Assembly: GCA_902805665.1 (NCBI GenBank)
Contig: CADCTB010000159.1
Span: 495-51,353, forward strand
Origin: an uncultured Acidimicrobiales bacterium
Lineage (GTDB): Bacteria > Actinomycetota > Acidimicrobiia > Acidimicrobiales > AC-14
DNA length: 50,859 nucleotides
Direction: 5' to 3'
Made by a program: the position numbers and the translations under genes. Of this stretch, positions 35,469 through 44,057 are shown in pieces. Numbering within the stretch: position 1 is the first letter of the stretch; each line of letters opens with the position of its first letter. The notes beneath the pieces are model-generated. The model saw only the letters and a list, made by a program, of their open reading frames with translations. It made no database searches and was not told where the DNA came from.

Positions 35469-38400
35469 TCAGAGCTCGGAGGCTTGCGCCCGGAGGCGTT
35501 TCATGCCAAGCCGTCCGGCGGTCTCGACCGCTACCTTCACGAGGGCGCGGGCCTGATCGGCATCACCCGCCCGGTTGCGCTCCACCAGCATTCGGCCGAA
35601 GCAGTACTGGGTTCGGGCCAGGAGCGGCGGAGCACGCAGGCCGGACTCCAGGTGGAGGGCAGCCCGGTAGTGGCCCTCGGCCTCGTCCCACCGCCCGAGC
35701 GCCGACGCCAGCTGCCCGAGGTACCGGTCGACCGCGCCGGGGCAGTGGGCGCCGACGCCGGAAACACAGGCCAGCCCCGAGTACGGGCGGAACAGCTCGT
35801 AGACCTTCGCCATGCGGTCCGCTTCCTCCAGCGCAACGACCACTTCGGTCACATAGGCGAGGGTCGTGGTCGTCAGCCCCCGGAGCACGTGCCGGAAGTC
35901 GTCCGCTTCCAGCTCCGCGACAACTCGAAGAGCGTCCTCGTGCCGGCCTCTCTCGGAGTGGGTGAACGCGACCATCGAGAGCAGGATCGTGTTCCCCGGG
36001 ACGGCGGCGGACACGCGAACCGCCTCGTCCTCGAAGGCGGCTGCCCGTCCCTCCTCGAGCGCGAGCTTGCACATCTGTATGGCCCACGGATCGATGTGGG
36101 CGGGGACGAGGCTGAGGCCCGCGGAGGCCAGGGCCTCGACCTCCCCGAACCGCCCCTCGAGAAGCGCCAACGTGGCCCGCCACAACACGTCGTTCCACTG
36201 CCCGCCGCGGTTCTGGAGCTCGCCCGTCCGGGCCGCGAGCTTGGCAGCGTCGGCTTCGAACCCGGTCCGGTCGCCGAGTGAGAGCCGGGCCAAGGCCCGG
36301 CCACGACCGAGGCTGAACATCCACCGGCTCACGCCCGCCACGGGTCCGGACCGCGGACCGATCGCCACCAGCTCCTCCTCGACGGCGAGCCACTCGCGAG
36401 CCCGCGGTGAGTCGGCGAGGAGCAGCTTGCGGGCCACGAGCGCGGTGTGAACTGCGTCCGAGTCACCCGACTCCCGTGCCAGGGCGAGGGCCACTTCCGC
36501 CGTTGCTTCGGCCCTGCCGGGATCGTGACGAGCGCTCACGGCCAAGCCGGCCACGAGGCGGGCGCGCAGGTCCGGCGCCGAGCCACCGAGACGTTTGAGT
36601 GCCTCCTCCGCCAGTTCGACGACACCGGGGTCGGCGGGACGCACCATCAGATAGACGCTGGCGGCCCGGGCCATGGTCTCCGGGGACCCGAGGAGCTGCG
36701 CGGTTTCCACGGCCGCCACGAGAGCCTCGGTGGCCGGTGCGAAGATCGCTAGGACCATGAGCGTCTCGTAGCGGAGCAGGAGGAGCTCGAAGCGGAGCGC
36801 CAGGTGGGTGCCGTCGTCCAGGGATAGGGCGCCGATCCCCGATGTCACGAAGGCCAGGACGTCCTCCCATGCCGACTTGTCGAATGCCTGGCGCGCCGCG
36901 GCGAGGCTGTACTCACCGGCCTGGGTGGCGGCTTCGTCCGCCGCGGCCTGGGTGAAGTGGTGGGCGAGCGACGGGAGACGGACGTCGTCGTCGCCGGGAA
37001 GCGACGCCAGCGCCCTTCCCACCTGGTGGTGCAGCCTTGCCTTCCGGGTGGCTGTGAGCGTCGAGTAGACCGTGTCCCGAACCAGGGCGTGGGCGAACCG
37101 GTAGTGGCCGGTGCCCAACTCCGTGACGACCTGGGCGCCGACCGCCTCGTCGAGTGCGTCGAGCGTCGTGCCGGCACCGCCCGGCACGCCCAGCATCTCG
37201 AGTAGCCGCAGGTCGAACTCGACGCCGACCACCGATGCCAGGGTGAGGACCCGATTAGCCGCCTCTGAGAGCCGGGCCAGGCGACGGCCCAAGACGTCCC
37301 GGACGCCCTCGGGCACCCCGAGGTTCTCCGAGTCCTCGTAATAGCTCCACGTCCCTTCCCGCCGGTACACCGCTCCCGTCTCGGCCAGATGCCGTAGGAA
37401 CTCTCCGACGAAGAAGGGGTTCCCGGCGGTTCGAACGTGGAGCGCCCGGGCCAGGTCGCGTCCCGCTTGGTCGAGCGCGTGGCCCTCGCGCCGCTCGACG
37501 AAGGCCGACACCCCGCCCTCTTCGAGGCCCTCGAGAAGCAGCCGCTCGATGCCCGGTTCCCGCCACAGGTGCGCGAGCGTGGAGCCCAGTGGATGGTCGG
37601 GCCCGACCTCGGTATGGCGGTAGGTGCCCACGACGACCAAGTCTGCGGCCCTTGGCCGCAGCACGTGACGCAGCAGCGCGAGTGTCGGAGGTGCGGCCCA
37701 GTGGAGGTCATCGAGCACAAGGATCAGCGGGCCCCGCTGTGCCGCCCCGGTGATGAGCTCGGAGATGGCCTCGAAAAGGCGGTAGCGGTTGCCATCCGAT
37801 TCGGTGACCGGCGGAGGCTGTGCCGGCAACCTGCGCATCAGCTCCGGGGCGACGCGCGCAACCTCCGAGCCATGGTCGGCCACGTGGACCTCGAGCTCAG
37901 CTCGCGGGGCGTGCCTGACATAGTGGCCGAGCGCCTCAGCGAAGGGCTCGTAGGCGACTCCCGGGTCCTCGTCGCAGCGCCCATAGAGCACCCGGGCGCC
38001 CCCGGCGTGGGCCTCCCGGGCGAAGTCGGCAACCAGGGAGGTCTTCCCGATGCCCGGCTCGCCGGCGACAAGCACCGCCTGACGGCCGTCGGAGACCGCC
38101 CGCTCGAGCGCCCCTCGGAGACGGTGCGACTCGGTACTTCGTCCGACGATGAAGCTGACCGCAGCAGGGGCGAGGAGGGGCGGAAGCGGTAACCGTGACT
38201 CGGCTGTGTCGGGAGCGTGCTCGTCGGTAAGCAGTGAGACGTAGACCCTCTCTGTCGCGGCGGAGGGGCTTGCTCCCAGCTCTTCGGCCAGAACCCGCCG
38301 GCATCGCTCGTACGCCCGCAGCGCCTCAGCGGGGTTGCCGGATCCCTTGTGGGCCTCCATCAGCATCTGGTGCGCTGACTCGCGGAACGCCTGGAGGGCT

Positions 38401-38978
38401 ACGGCTTCCTCGGCCGCTGACACGGCCTCGACCCACCGCGCGCCGGCCAAGGCGGCTCGGGCCAGCTGCTCGAGCGCCCGCAGGTGGAGCTCGCGCAACT
38501 CAGCCTGACGTCGCTCGACCCAGATCCCCGATGACCCGGGCAGGAACCCTCGGGCCACCACCCCGACGGCCGCCGACGCGGCCTCGTAAGCCTCCTCTGC
38601 ATTCCCAGCATCGAGCGCAACGACGGCCGCCTCCACGTTCGACTCGGCTTCCTCGACGTCGACCACGGCATCGGGCGGAAGACGGACCTGGTAGGCACCG
38701 AACGCGCTGCTGAGGGTCGCCGCCGGATCCAGGCCTGCGGTGGCGAGCACGGTTCGGAGCTTTGCAGCGTTCCCCCGCAGCATCTGGTCCCACGAGCGGG
38801 GGAGGTCGTCCTGGCCCCACAGCACCTCGGCCAACTCGTCCTTCGCTACCGGTCGCCGCCGCTCGCTCACCAGGTAGACCCAGAAGAGCCTGCCGATGCG
38901 CCCCAGGCGTTCCATCTCGACCCGTGCGCCGTCGACGTCGATCTCGACGAGGCCGGCGACCGAAACTCTCAGCGGCAC
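35469..38978 (-). CDS. SARP-like regulator: winged helix, BTAD, STAND ATPase, TPR region (copy 3)
   Basis: 1169 residues. Its winged helix is the most divergent of the four (RLGRIGRLFWVYLVSERRRP, DELAEVLWGQDDLP). BTAD follows, then Walker A AGEPGIGKTS, Walker B LVLDDLHWA and a TPR-like C-terminus ending AVDRYLGQLASALGRWDEA and RAPPLLARTQYCF. The GTG at 38978 is 8 nt after a TAGGGT -10. It is divergent from the exported protein at 39115, whose promoter has a SARP-type box. The wreck at 31996 is its closest relative in layout and orientation. Confidence 0.92.
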   Translation of the reverse strand: MPLRVSVAGLVEIDVDGARVEMERLGRIGRLFWVYLVSERRRPVAKDELAEVLWGQDDLPRSWDQMLRGNAAKLRTVLATAGLDPAATLSSAFGAYQVRLPPDAVVDVEEAESNVEAAVVALDAGNAEEAYEAASAAVGVVARGFLPGSSGIWVERRQAELRELHLRALEQLARAALAGARWVEAVSAAEEAVALQAFRESAHQMLMEAHKGSGNPAEALRAYERCRRVLAEELGASPSAATERVYVSLLTDEHAPDTAESRLPLPPLLAPAAVSFIVGRSTESHRLRGALERAVSDGRQAVLVAGEPGIGKTSLVADFAREAHAGGARVLYGRCDEDPGVAYEPFAEALGHYVRHAPRAELEVHVADHGSEVARVAPELMRRLPAQPPPVTESDGNRYRLFEAISELITGAAQRGPLILVLDDLHWAAPPTLALLRHVLRPRAADLVVVGTYRHTEVGPDHPLGSTLAHLWREPGIERLLLEGLEEGGVSAFVERREGHALDQAGRDLARALHVRTAGNPFFVGEFLRHLAETGAVYRREGTWSYYEDSENLGVPEGVRDVLGRRLARLSEAANRVLTLASVVGVEFDLRLLEMLGVPGGAGTTLDALDEAVGAQVVTELGTGHYRFAHALVRDTVYSTLTATRKARLHHQVGRALASLPGDDDVRLPSLAHHFTQAAADEAATQAGEYSLAAARQAFDKSAWEDVLAFVTSGIGALSLDDGTHLALRFELLLLRYETLMVLAIFAPATEALVAAVETAQLLGSPETMARAASVYLMVRPADPGVVELAEEALKRLGGSAPDLRARLVAGLAVSARHDPGRAEATAEVALALARESGDSDAVHTALVARKLLLADSPRAREWLAVEEELVAIGPRSGPVAGVSRWMFSLGRGRALARLSLGDRTGFEADAAKLAARTGELQNRGGQWNDVLWRATLALLEGRFGEVEALASAGLSLVPAHIDPWAIQMCKLALEEGRAAAFEDEAVRVSAAVPGNTILLSMVAFTHSERGRHEDALRVVAELEADDFRHVLRGLTTTTLAYVTEVVVALEEADRMAKVYELFRPYSGLACVSGVGAHCPGAVDRYLGQLASALGRWDEAEGHYRAALHLESGLRAPPLLARTQYCFGRMLVERNRAGDADQARALVKVAVETAGRLGMKRLRAQASEL

Positions 38979-38986
38979 GGCTACTC

Positions 38987-38992
38987 ACCCTA
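38987..38992 (-). promoter_or_regulatory. -10 element of regulator 3
   Basis: TAGGGT on the minus strand ends 8 nt before the GTG at 38978, implying a leaderless or nearly leaderless mRNA. No phased CTAC repeats are upstream of it. Confidence 0.5.
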
Positions 38993-39029
38993 CGACCGCT
39001 CCGTATCGGCGCGCTGATGAACCCCCGAT

Positions 39030-39060
39030 CTACAGCGGATCTACAGGCACTTCCTAGGGT
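39030..39060 (+). promoter_or_regulatory. SARP-type box and -10 of the 39115 gene
   Basis: CTAC cores start at 39030 and 39041 (11 bp), both in GATCTACAG context. TAGGGT begins at 39055, 14 nt after the second. Confidence 0.8.
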
Positions 39061-39114
39061 CCCGTTCAGAGGCAGCACCGATGCGGCCTCCCCGCCGTAC
39101 ACCAAAGGAGAGTC

Positions 39115-39618
39115 ATGACCATCAAGAAGCTTGTCCTCACTGCGGCCGTCGTCGGCTCGGTACTGGTGGGAAACCCCGGTCCGGCCGCCGCCGTCACCGC
39201 CCCTCAGGACTTCACGGTCGTGAAGATCGGAGCCAACACGGGAACGGTGGTGGCTCAAGGGCTCATCACCGGCGCAGGGCGGGAGGAGAACAACCGGCTC
39301 CTGGTCGCCCGCGGAGGCCCGTTCCAGGTGCAGTTCAGCTTCCCGGAAGGCGACCTCTACCAGACCATCACCCCCGCCGGCCCGCCCCAGGTCGACTTCA
39401 ACCCCACAACCTGCGTGGCCCGTTTGACGTTCTCCCACATGGCTGTCGTCACGGGCGGGACCGGCGCGTACGCCGGGGCCACCGGAGGTGGCACGGCCGT
39501 TGCCAATCTCACGGTGATCCGCGGGCGAAACGCAGATGGCAGCTGCCTGCCGGACACCGCCCCGCCGATCTTCGAGATGTCCTACGTGAGGGCGACCGGA
39601 ACGGTAACTGTTGACTGA
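39115..39618 (+). CDS. Exported beta-barrel protein, allene-oxide-cyclase/dirigent-like
   Basis: 167 residues with a signal peptide (LVLTAAVVGSVLVGNPGPAAA), then a beta-rich domain. The segment VVTGGTGAYAGATGGGTA is the glycine-rich turn seen in allene-oxide-cyclase and dirigent-type barrels, and TCVARLTFSH fits the preceding strand. The function is unknown; the fold assignment is by motif only. The ATG follows AAAGGAG. It is expressed from its own SARP-type promoter and is divergent from regulator 3. Confidence 0.75.
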   Translation: MTIKKLVLTAAVVGSVLVGNPGPAAAVTAPQDFTVVKIGANTGTVVAQGLITGAGREENNRLLVARGGPFQVQFSFPEGDLYQTITPAGPPQVDFNPTTCVARLTFSHMAVVTGGTGAYAGATGGGTAVANLTVIRGRNADGSCLPDTAPPIFEMSYVRATGTVTVD

Positions 39619-39712
39619 TGGTCTGTCTCGGCGGAAGGGCAGCGGGCCGGGTCCGCTGTCCGTCGCCGGCGATTACGCCGCCTTTTACAGCCGATCCGTC
39701 ACGGTCGCCGTG

Positions 39713-39877
39713 ATGAGAGTTATGCGGTGCGACTGTGGCTTCGGAGTGACGGGAGACGGCGACGACGAGCTGGTCACGCGGGCCCAGACCCACGCCCGGG
39801 AGGTGCAGAGCATGGATCTCCCCGCAGAGCTGGTGCTATTGTTGGCCAAATCCACGACGGAGCGCCCCCGCGACTAG
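39713..39877 (+). CDS. DUF1059-like mini-protein (copy 3)
   Basis: 54 residues starting ATG 39713, with RCDCGF near the start and HAREVQ and LPAELVLLLAK helices. CACGGT, 8 nt upstream, parallels the CACGAT before the 19027 gene, again suggesting a near-leaderless message. Degenerate TTAC cores lie at 39673 and 39685 (12 bp apart). No binding-protein gene follows; another mini-gene does. Confidence 0.75.
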   Translation: MRVMRCDCGFGVTGDGDDELVTRAQTHAREVQSMDLPAELVLLLAKSTTERPRD

Positions 39878-40105
39878 TCCCGTGGCGAGGCGACGGCCGG
39901 CCACAGCCCCATCTCGACGCGGGCGCGGCGCCGACGGAAGGGTGATCCTTGGACCGGGTAACGTCCGGTGGATCAGCGGTAGTCATGGGTCCACTAGGGT
40001 CACGCGGGAGCACCCAAGCGCCCGAGCAGCCTCCCAGCACCTTCGGAATTACGCGCGCCCTAAGGCTCTGCATCTCCGGTTCCTTCATCCGGAGCGCCGA
40101 CGGCT

Positions 40106-40136
40106 CTACGGGAAATCTACAAGCGATTCGTACGGT
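40106..40136 (+). promoter_or_regulatory. SARP-type box and -10 of the 40161 gene
   Basis: CTAC cores start at 40106 and 40117 (11 bp). TACGGT begins at 40131, 14 nt after the second. Confidence 0.7.
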
Positions 40137-40160
40137 GTCGCTGTCGAGGGAGGTTCACCC

Positions 40161-40343
40161 ATGCAGAGGGTCATTCGATGCGACTGCGGCTTCGAAGCGA
40201 CCGGGATTTCAGACGACGACCTGGTGCCGGTCGCTCAGGCCCACGCCAGCGCGGCCCACGACATCAAGCTATCGGCCGATCTGCTCCTGGCGTTGGCTCG
40301 CCCTCATCCCGGGCCGGCAACCCCGACCAAGCAAGAGACGTGA
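40161..40343 (+). CDS. DUF1059-like mini-protein (copy 4)
   Basis: 60 residues: RCDCGFEATG at the start, an acidic turn (SDDDL), then HASAAHDIKLSADLLLALAR and a polar tail. Unlike the other copies it has a normal leader with GAGGGAGG before the ATG. The binding-protein gene expected next is missing. The following DNA jumps to a permease start relic at 40417, then to regulator 4. Confidence 0.78.
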   Translation: MQRVIRCDCGFEATGISDDDLVPVAQAHASAAHDIKLSADLLLALARPHPGPATPTKQET

Positions 40344-40416
40344 CGGAGCGCCGGATCAACGATTGGCGTCGCCTGGCGCCGCAGTCCCCGGTCGTAGGTC
40401 GTACGCTCTCGACCTC

Positions 40417-40467
40417 ATGGTCGGTCTGGTCCTGCGACGGGTCGCCTGGTCGATTAGAACGGGCTAG
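40417..40467 (+). pseudogene. N-terminal relic of a DppB-like permease
   Basis: MVGLVLRRVAWSIRTG then TAG. The first twelve codons match the start of the permease at 20876 (MIALVVRRLAWSV), and the TACGCTCTCGA promoter-like context before it is also shared. The rest of the gene is deleted. It shows that a complete DUF1059-binding protein-permease unit once stood here. Confidence 0.7.
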
Positions 40468-40483
40468 AAGAGTGAACGAACGG

Positions 40484-40489
40484 TAGCGT
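40484..40489 (+). promoter_or_regulatory. -10 element of regulator 4
   Basis: TAGCGT in the same GGTAGCGTCG context as regulator 1. It ends 6 nt before the GTG at 40496, placing the expected start site at the start codon. Confidence 0.55.
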
Positions 40490-40495
40490 CGAGCC

Positions 40496-43400
40496 GTGTT
40501 CGTCCGGGTCACGGTGGCTGGTCGGTTCGGTCTCGAGGCTGGAGGCGTCCATACCGGTGAGGCCGGGCTGGGCCGGCTCGGTCGGCTGGCGTTGGCCTAT
40601 CTGGTGTGCGAGAGGCACCGGCCAGTGTCCCGAGACGAGCTGGCCGACGTCCTCTGGGGCGAAAACCTTCCGGCGTCCTGGGAACAGCTCCTGCGAGGCC
40701 TGACGTCGAAGATGAGGGCGACGCTGAGTCACGCCGGACTCGACCCGGCCGAAAGTCTCACCAGCGTCGGCGCCTACCAGATTCACCTCCCGGCCGACGC
40801 GGTCGTCGACGTCGAGGAGGCGGCCGAAGCCTTGGAGGCGGCGGCCGCCGCCCTGGCCACAGGGGACTCGGCGGGCGCCCGGTGCCTGGCGCCCGGCGCC
40901 ATCGCCGTGTCTGCCCGCCAGTTCCTACCCGCCGCCAGGGGAACGTGGGTGGAGCGCAGGCAAGCGGAGCTCCGCGAGTTGCACCTCCGCGCCCTCGAGG
41001 TGCTCGCACGGGCGACGACGGCCGACGGGCTGTGGGGCGAGGCCATCGACGCCGCCGAAGAGGCGATCGCCATCGAGCCGTTCCGGGAGTCGGCCTATCT
41101 CGCTCTCATGGCCGCCCACGCCGGCGCAGGGAGCCGGGGGGAGGCGATGCGTGCGTACGAGCGTTGCCGGCGGGTGCTGGCGGAGGAGCTCGGGGTGGCA
41201 CCGTCGCCCCAGACCGAGGCGGCGTTCCTGGCCCTCTTGGGCGACGAGCCGGCGGCGGTGTCAGAGGCGTCTCCAGTTCCCCTCCCGGCTGCGCTACTGG
41301 GGCTCCCCAGCGGCTTCCTGGTCGGCCGCGAGACCGAGACCGAACGACTCGACGACGCCCTGAAGCGGACAACGGTGGAGGGTCGCCAGGCCGTGTTTGT
41401 CGGAGGTGAGCCGGGCATAGGGAAGAGCACGCTGGTCGCGGCCTTCGCAAGGGACGCCCACCGCCAGGGAGCACGCGTCCTCTACGGACGCTGTGACGAG
41501 GAAATCGGCCTGTCATACCAGCCGTTCGCCGAGGCCCTCTCCGGCTTCATCGCCGAGGCCTCACTGGACGAATTGGCCGCCCACGTCGCCGCCCACGGCG
41601 GTGTGCTGGCCCGGCTGGCCCCTGAGCTGACCCAGCGCCTGCCGGACACGCCGGTGCAGCCTGTGACCGACCCGGAGTCCGATCGTTACCGGTTGTTCGG
41701 TGCCATTACTTCACTGCTGACGGACGCAGCCGCCGGTGGCCCAGTCGTCCTAATCCTCGATGACCTGCACTGGGCCGCGCCACCGACCCTTGTACTGCTG
41801 CACCACGTTCTCCGCTCCACGGCCGCCGCCCAGGTGCTCATGATCGGGACGTATCGCCACACCGACATCGGACCCGACCATCCACTCACCCAGGCCCTCG
41901 CCGACCTGCACCGGGAACAGGCCGTGGACCGCCTCGTCCTCGCGGGTCTCGACGAGGACGGTGTGGCGTCGTTCGTACAGGTCGCCGGTGCGGGCGAGGA
42001 GGGTGGCGACGACCTCGCCCTGGTCAGCGCCCTTCACGCCCAGACGTCGGGCAATCCCTTCTTCGTCGGTCAACTTCTGCGGCACCTCGGTGAGACGGGC
42101 GCCACGTACCGCCGTGAGGGCAGCTGGACCTATTACGCCGGCACTGAGGCACTTGGGATCCCAGAGGGGGTGCGCGAGGTGGTCGGCCGCCGCCTGCACC
42201 GGCTTTCGGAGCCCGCGCGGGAAGCTCTCCGCTGGGGGTCTGTCGTGGGAACCGAGTTCAGCATCGACCTGCTCGAGCGGATCGACGGGTTTCCCGATAT
42301 GGACACGCTGCTCGACGCCGTCGACGAGGCGGTGGGCGCCCACCTGGTCGTTGAACGAGGTTCGGGCCGATACGGGTTCGCCCACGCCCTCGTCCGGGAC
42401 AGCATCTACGCCGAGCTCACGCTGACCCGCCGAGCCCACTGGCATCGCCGCGTGGCAGATGCTCTGGAGTCCGTCCCGACCGACGACGCCCATCGCCTGC
42501 CGGCGCTGGTCCATCACTACGCCGCCGCCGCTACCGCCGGCGGGACCACAAAGGCCGTCGATTACGCCATGGCAGCCGCCCGCCAGGCCTTCGCTCAGTC
42601 GGCCTGGGAGGACGCGGTGGCCTTCCTCGAGCGAGGCCTCGATGCCTTGGCCGTCGCCGACCCGCCAGACTTGGGACGGCGCTGCGACCTGCTGCTCATG
42701 CTCGCCGAGACATGGTGCCGCTTCTGGGATGTCGACCGGGCGCTGCCGGCGGCGACCGCGGCGGTGGCGACGGCGAGATCGCTCGAGAGCCCTGAGCGAT
42801 TGGCAGTGGCAGCCCGCTGGTACCTCATGGCCGAGAGACGGCCCACGTTCGCCGCGGCGATCGCCGAAGAGGCGTTGGCAGCCCTAGGCGACGATCGCCC
42901 GGATCTGCGGGCCATCCTCCTCGCCCGACTCGCGGTCACCAAGGGCTATCCCGCGTCGATGACCGGTGAGGCGATCGCCTTGGCCCGTCGGTCGGGAAGT
43001 CAAGAGGCTCTGGGGGTCGCCCTCCTGATGCGCAGTTGGGACCTGGGTAACACCGGGCAGGCCGAGGAGCGCCTGGCCGTGGCCGAAGAGCTCGTGTCCG
43101 CGGCGCCGCCCGACGGCTGGGACGGCTGGCGTGGAGGGTACGAGCAACGGGCGGTCGCCCGGATCGCGTTGGGCGACCGTGCCGGCTTCGAGTCCGATGC
43201 GGCGGCGTGCGAGCGCATCGGGCGCGAGCGGCAGTTTTGGTACTACCAGGCGAAAGCTGTCCTGTGGCGGGTCACACGGGCGCTGCTCGACGGTCGGTTC
43301 GACGAAGTGGAGGCGTTGGCCGAGCAGTTCCAGGCCATGGCCACCGAAGCGACGCGAACCCCGATCCCTCTTGACGTGCGAGCCATCCAACTTGCCAGAC

Positions 43401-43984
43401 TCGCCCTTGACCGTGGACAGCCGCGTCAGGCTGATGTGATCCTACGGACGGCCCTCGAGCACTGGCCGGGACACGCCGTGCTGTCGGCCATGCTGGCCTC
43501 GGTGGACGCCGAGCTCGGCGAGGTCGACGTCGTCGTTCGCGAGCTGGACCGCTTCGCCGCCGACAGCCGCCGGACGTACCTGTCCGCCGCGCTGGCCTAC
43601 CTGGCGGAGGCGGCCGCCGCCCTCTTGCACCGCGATCACGCCGGCCACCTGTACGACCGGTTGCATCCGTTCGCCGGCCAGATGGTGGCCGGTGGCGCCG
43701 TAGCCCATTGCCCAGGAGCCGCCGACCGATATCTCGGTCAGCTGGCCGCCACCCTCGGCCGGTTCGACGCCGCAGAGGGTCACTATCAACGGGCACTCCG
43801 GATGGAGGAGGGCATGCGATCCCCGCCCCTTCTCGCTCGCACGCGTTTCTGGTACGGCCGCATGCTCCTGGAACGGAGGGGGCCCGGAGACACCGCTCGG
43901 GCACAACAGCTCCTCCGCAAGTCGTTCGAGGCCGCTAACCGACTCGGCATGGCCGGCTTGGCCCACCAGGCCGCCAAGCTATGA
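40496..43984 (+). CDS. SARP-like regulator: winged helix, BTAD, STAND ATPase, TPR region (copy 4)
   Basis: 1162 residues, the close paralogue of the protein at 3008. The winged helix (GLGRLGRLALAYLVCERHRP) and BTAD (EAIAIEPFRESAYLALMAAH) are near-identical. Walker A is GGEPGIGKST, Walker B LILDDLHWA, and the C-terminus ends AADRYLGQLAATLGRFDAA and RSPPLLARTRFWYG. The TPR half is the more variable part, as expected if it binds different ligands. As with copy 1, it is followed directly by a binding-protein gene with its own SARP-type box. Confidence 0.92.
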   Translation: MFVRVTVAGRFGLEAGGVHTGEAGLGRLGRLALAYLVCERHRPVSRDELADVLWGENLPASWEQLLRGLTSKMRATLSHAGLDPAESLTSVGAYQIHLPADAVVDVEEAAEALEAAAAALATGDSAGARCLAPGAIAVSARQFLPAARGTWVERRQAELRELHLRALEVLARATTADGLWGEAIDAAEEAIAIEPFRESAYLALMAAHAGAGSRGEAMRAYERCRRVLAEELGVAPSPQTEAAFLALLGDEPAAVSEASPVPLPAALLGLPSGFLVGRETETERLDDALKRTTVEGRQAVFVGGEPGIGKSTLVAAFARDAHRQGARVLYGRCDEEIGLSYQPFAEALSGFIAEASLDELAAHVAAHGGVLARLAPELTQRLPDTPVQPVTDPESDRYRLFGAITSLLTDAAAGGPVVLILDDLHWAAPPTLVLLHHVLRSTAAAQVLMIGTYRHTDIGPDHPLTQALADLHREQAVDRLVLAGLDEDGVASFVQVAGAGEEGGDDLALVSALHAQTSGNPFFVGQLLRHLGETGATYRREGSWTYYAGTEALGIPEGVREVVGRRLHRLSEPAREALRWGSVVGTEFSIDLLERIDGFPDMDTLLDAVDEAVGAHLVVERGSGRYGFAHALVRDSIYAELTLTRRAHWHRRVADALESVPTDDAHRLPALVHHYAAAATAGGTTKAVDYAMAAARQAFAQSAWEDAVAFLERGLDALAVADPPDLGRRCDLLLMLAETWCRFWDVDRALPAATAAVATARSLESPERLAVAARWYLMAERRPTFAAAIAEEALAALGDDRPDLRAILLARLAVTKGYPASMTGEAIALARRSGSQEALGVALLMRSWDLGNTGQAEERLAVAEELVSAAPPDGWDGWRGGYEQRAVARIALGDRAGFESDAAACERIGRERQFWYYQAKAVLWRVTRALLDGRFDEVEALAEQFQAMATEATRTPIPLDVRAIQLARLALDRGQPRQADVILRTALEHWPGHAVLSAMLASVDAELGEVDVVVRELDRFAADSRRTYLSAALAYLAEAAAALLHRDHAGHLYDRLHPFAGQMVAGGAVAHCPGAADRYLGQLAATLGRFDAAEGHYQRALRMEEGMRSPPLLARTRFWYGRMLLERRGPGDTARAQQLLRKSFEAANRLGMAGLAHQAAKL

Positions 43985-43987
43985 CTA

Positions 43988-44030
43988 CGACGACACCTCT
44001 ACGCGTTCTCTACACGCTCCTCCGTAGATT
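43988..44030 (+). promoter_or_regulatory. SARP-type box and -10 of binding-protein gene 4
   Basis: CTAC cores start at 43999 and 44010 with an imperfect CGAC at 43988, all at 11-bp pitch. TAGATT begins at 44025, 15 nt after the last. Even the degenerate CGAC is shared with the box at 6539. Confidence 0.8.
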
Positions 44031-44057
44031 CCCTTACAGAAGACGAGGAGGATGATC

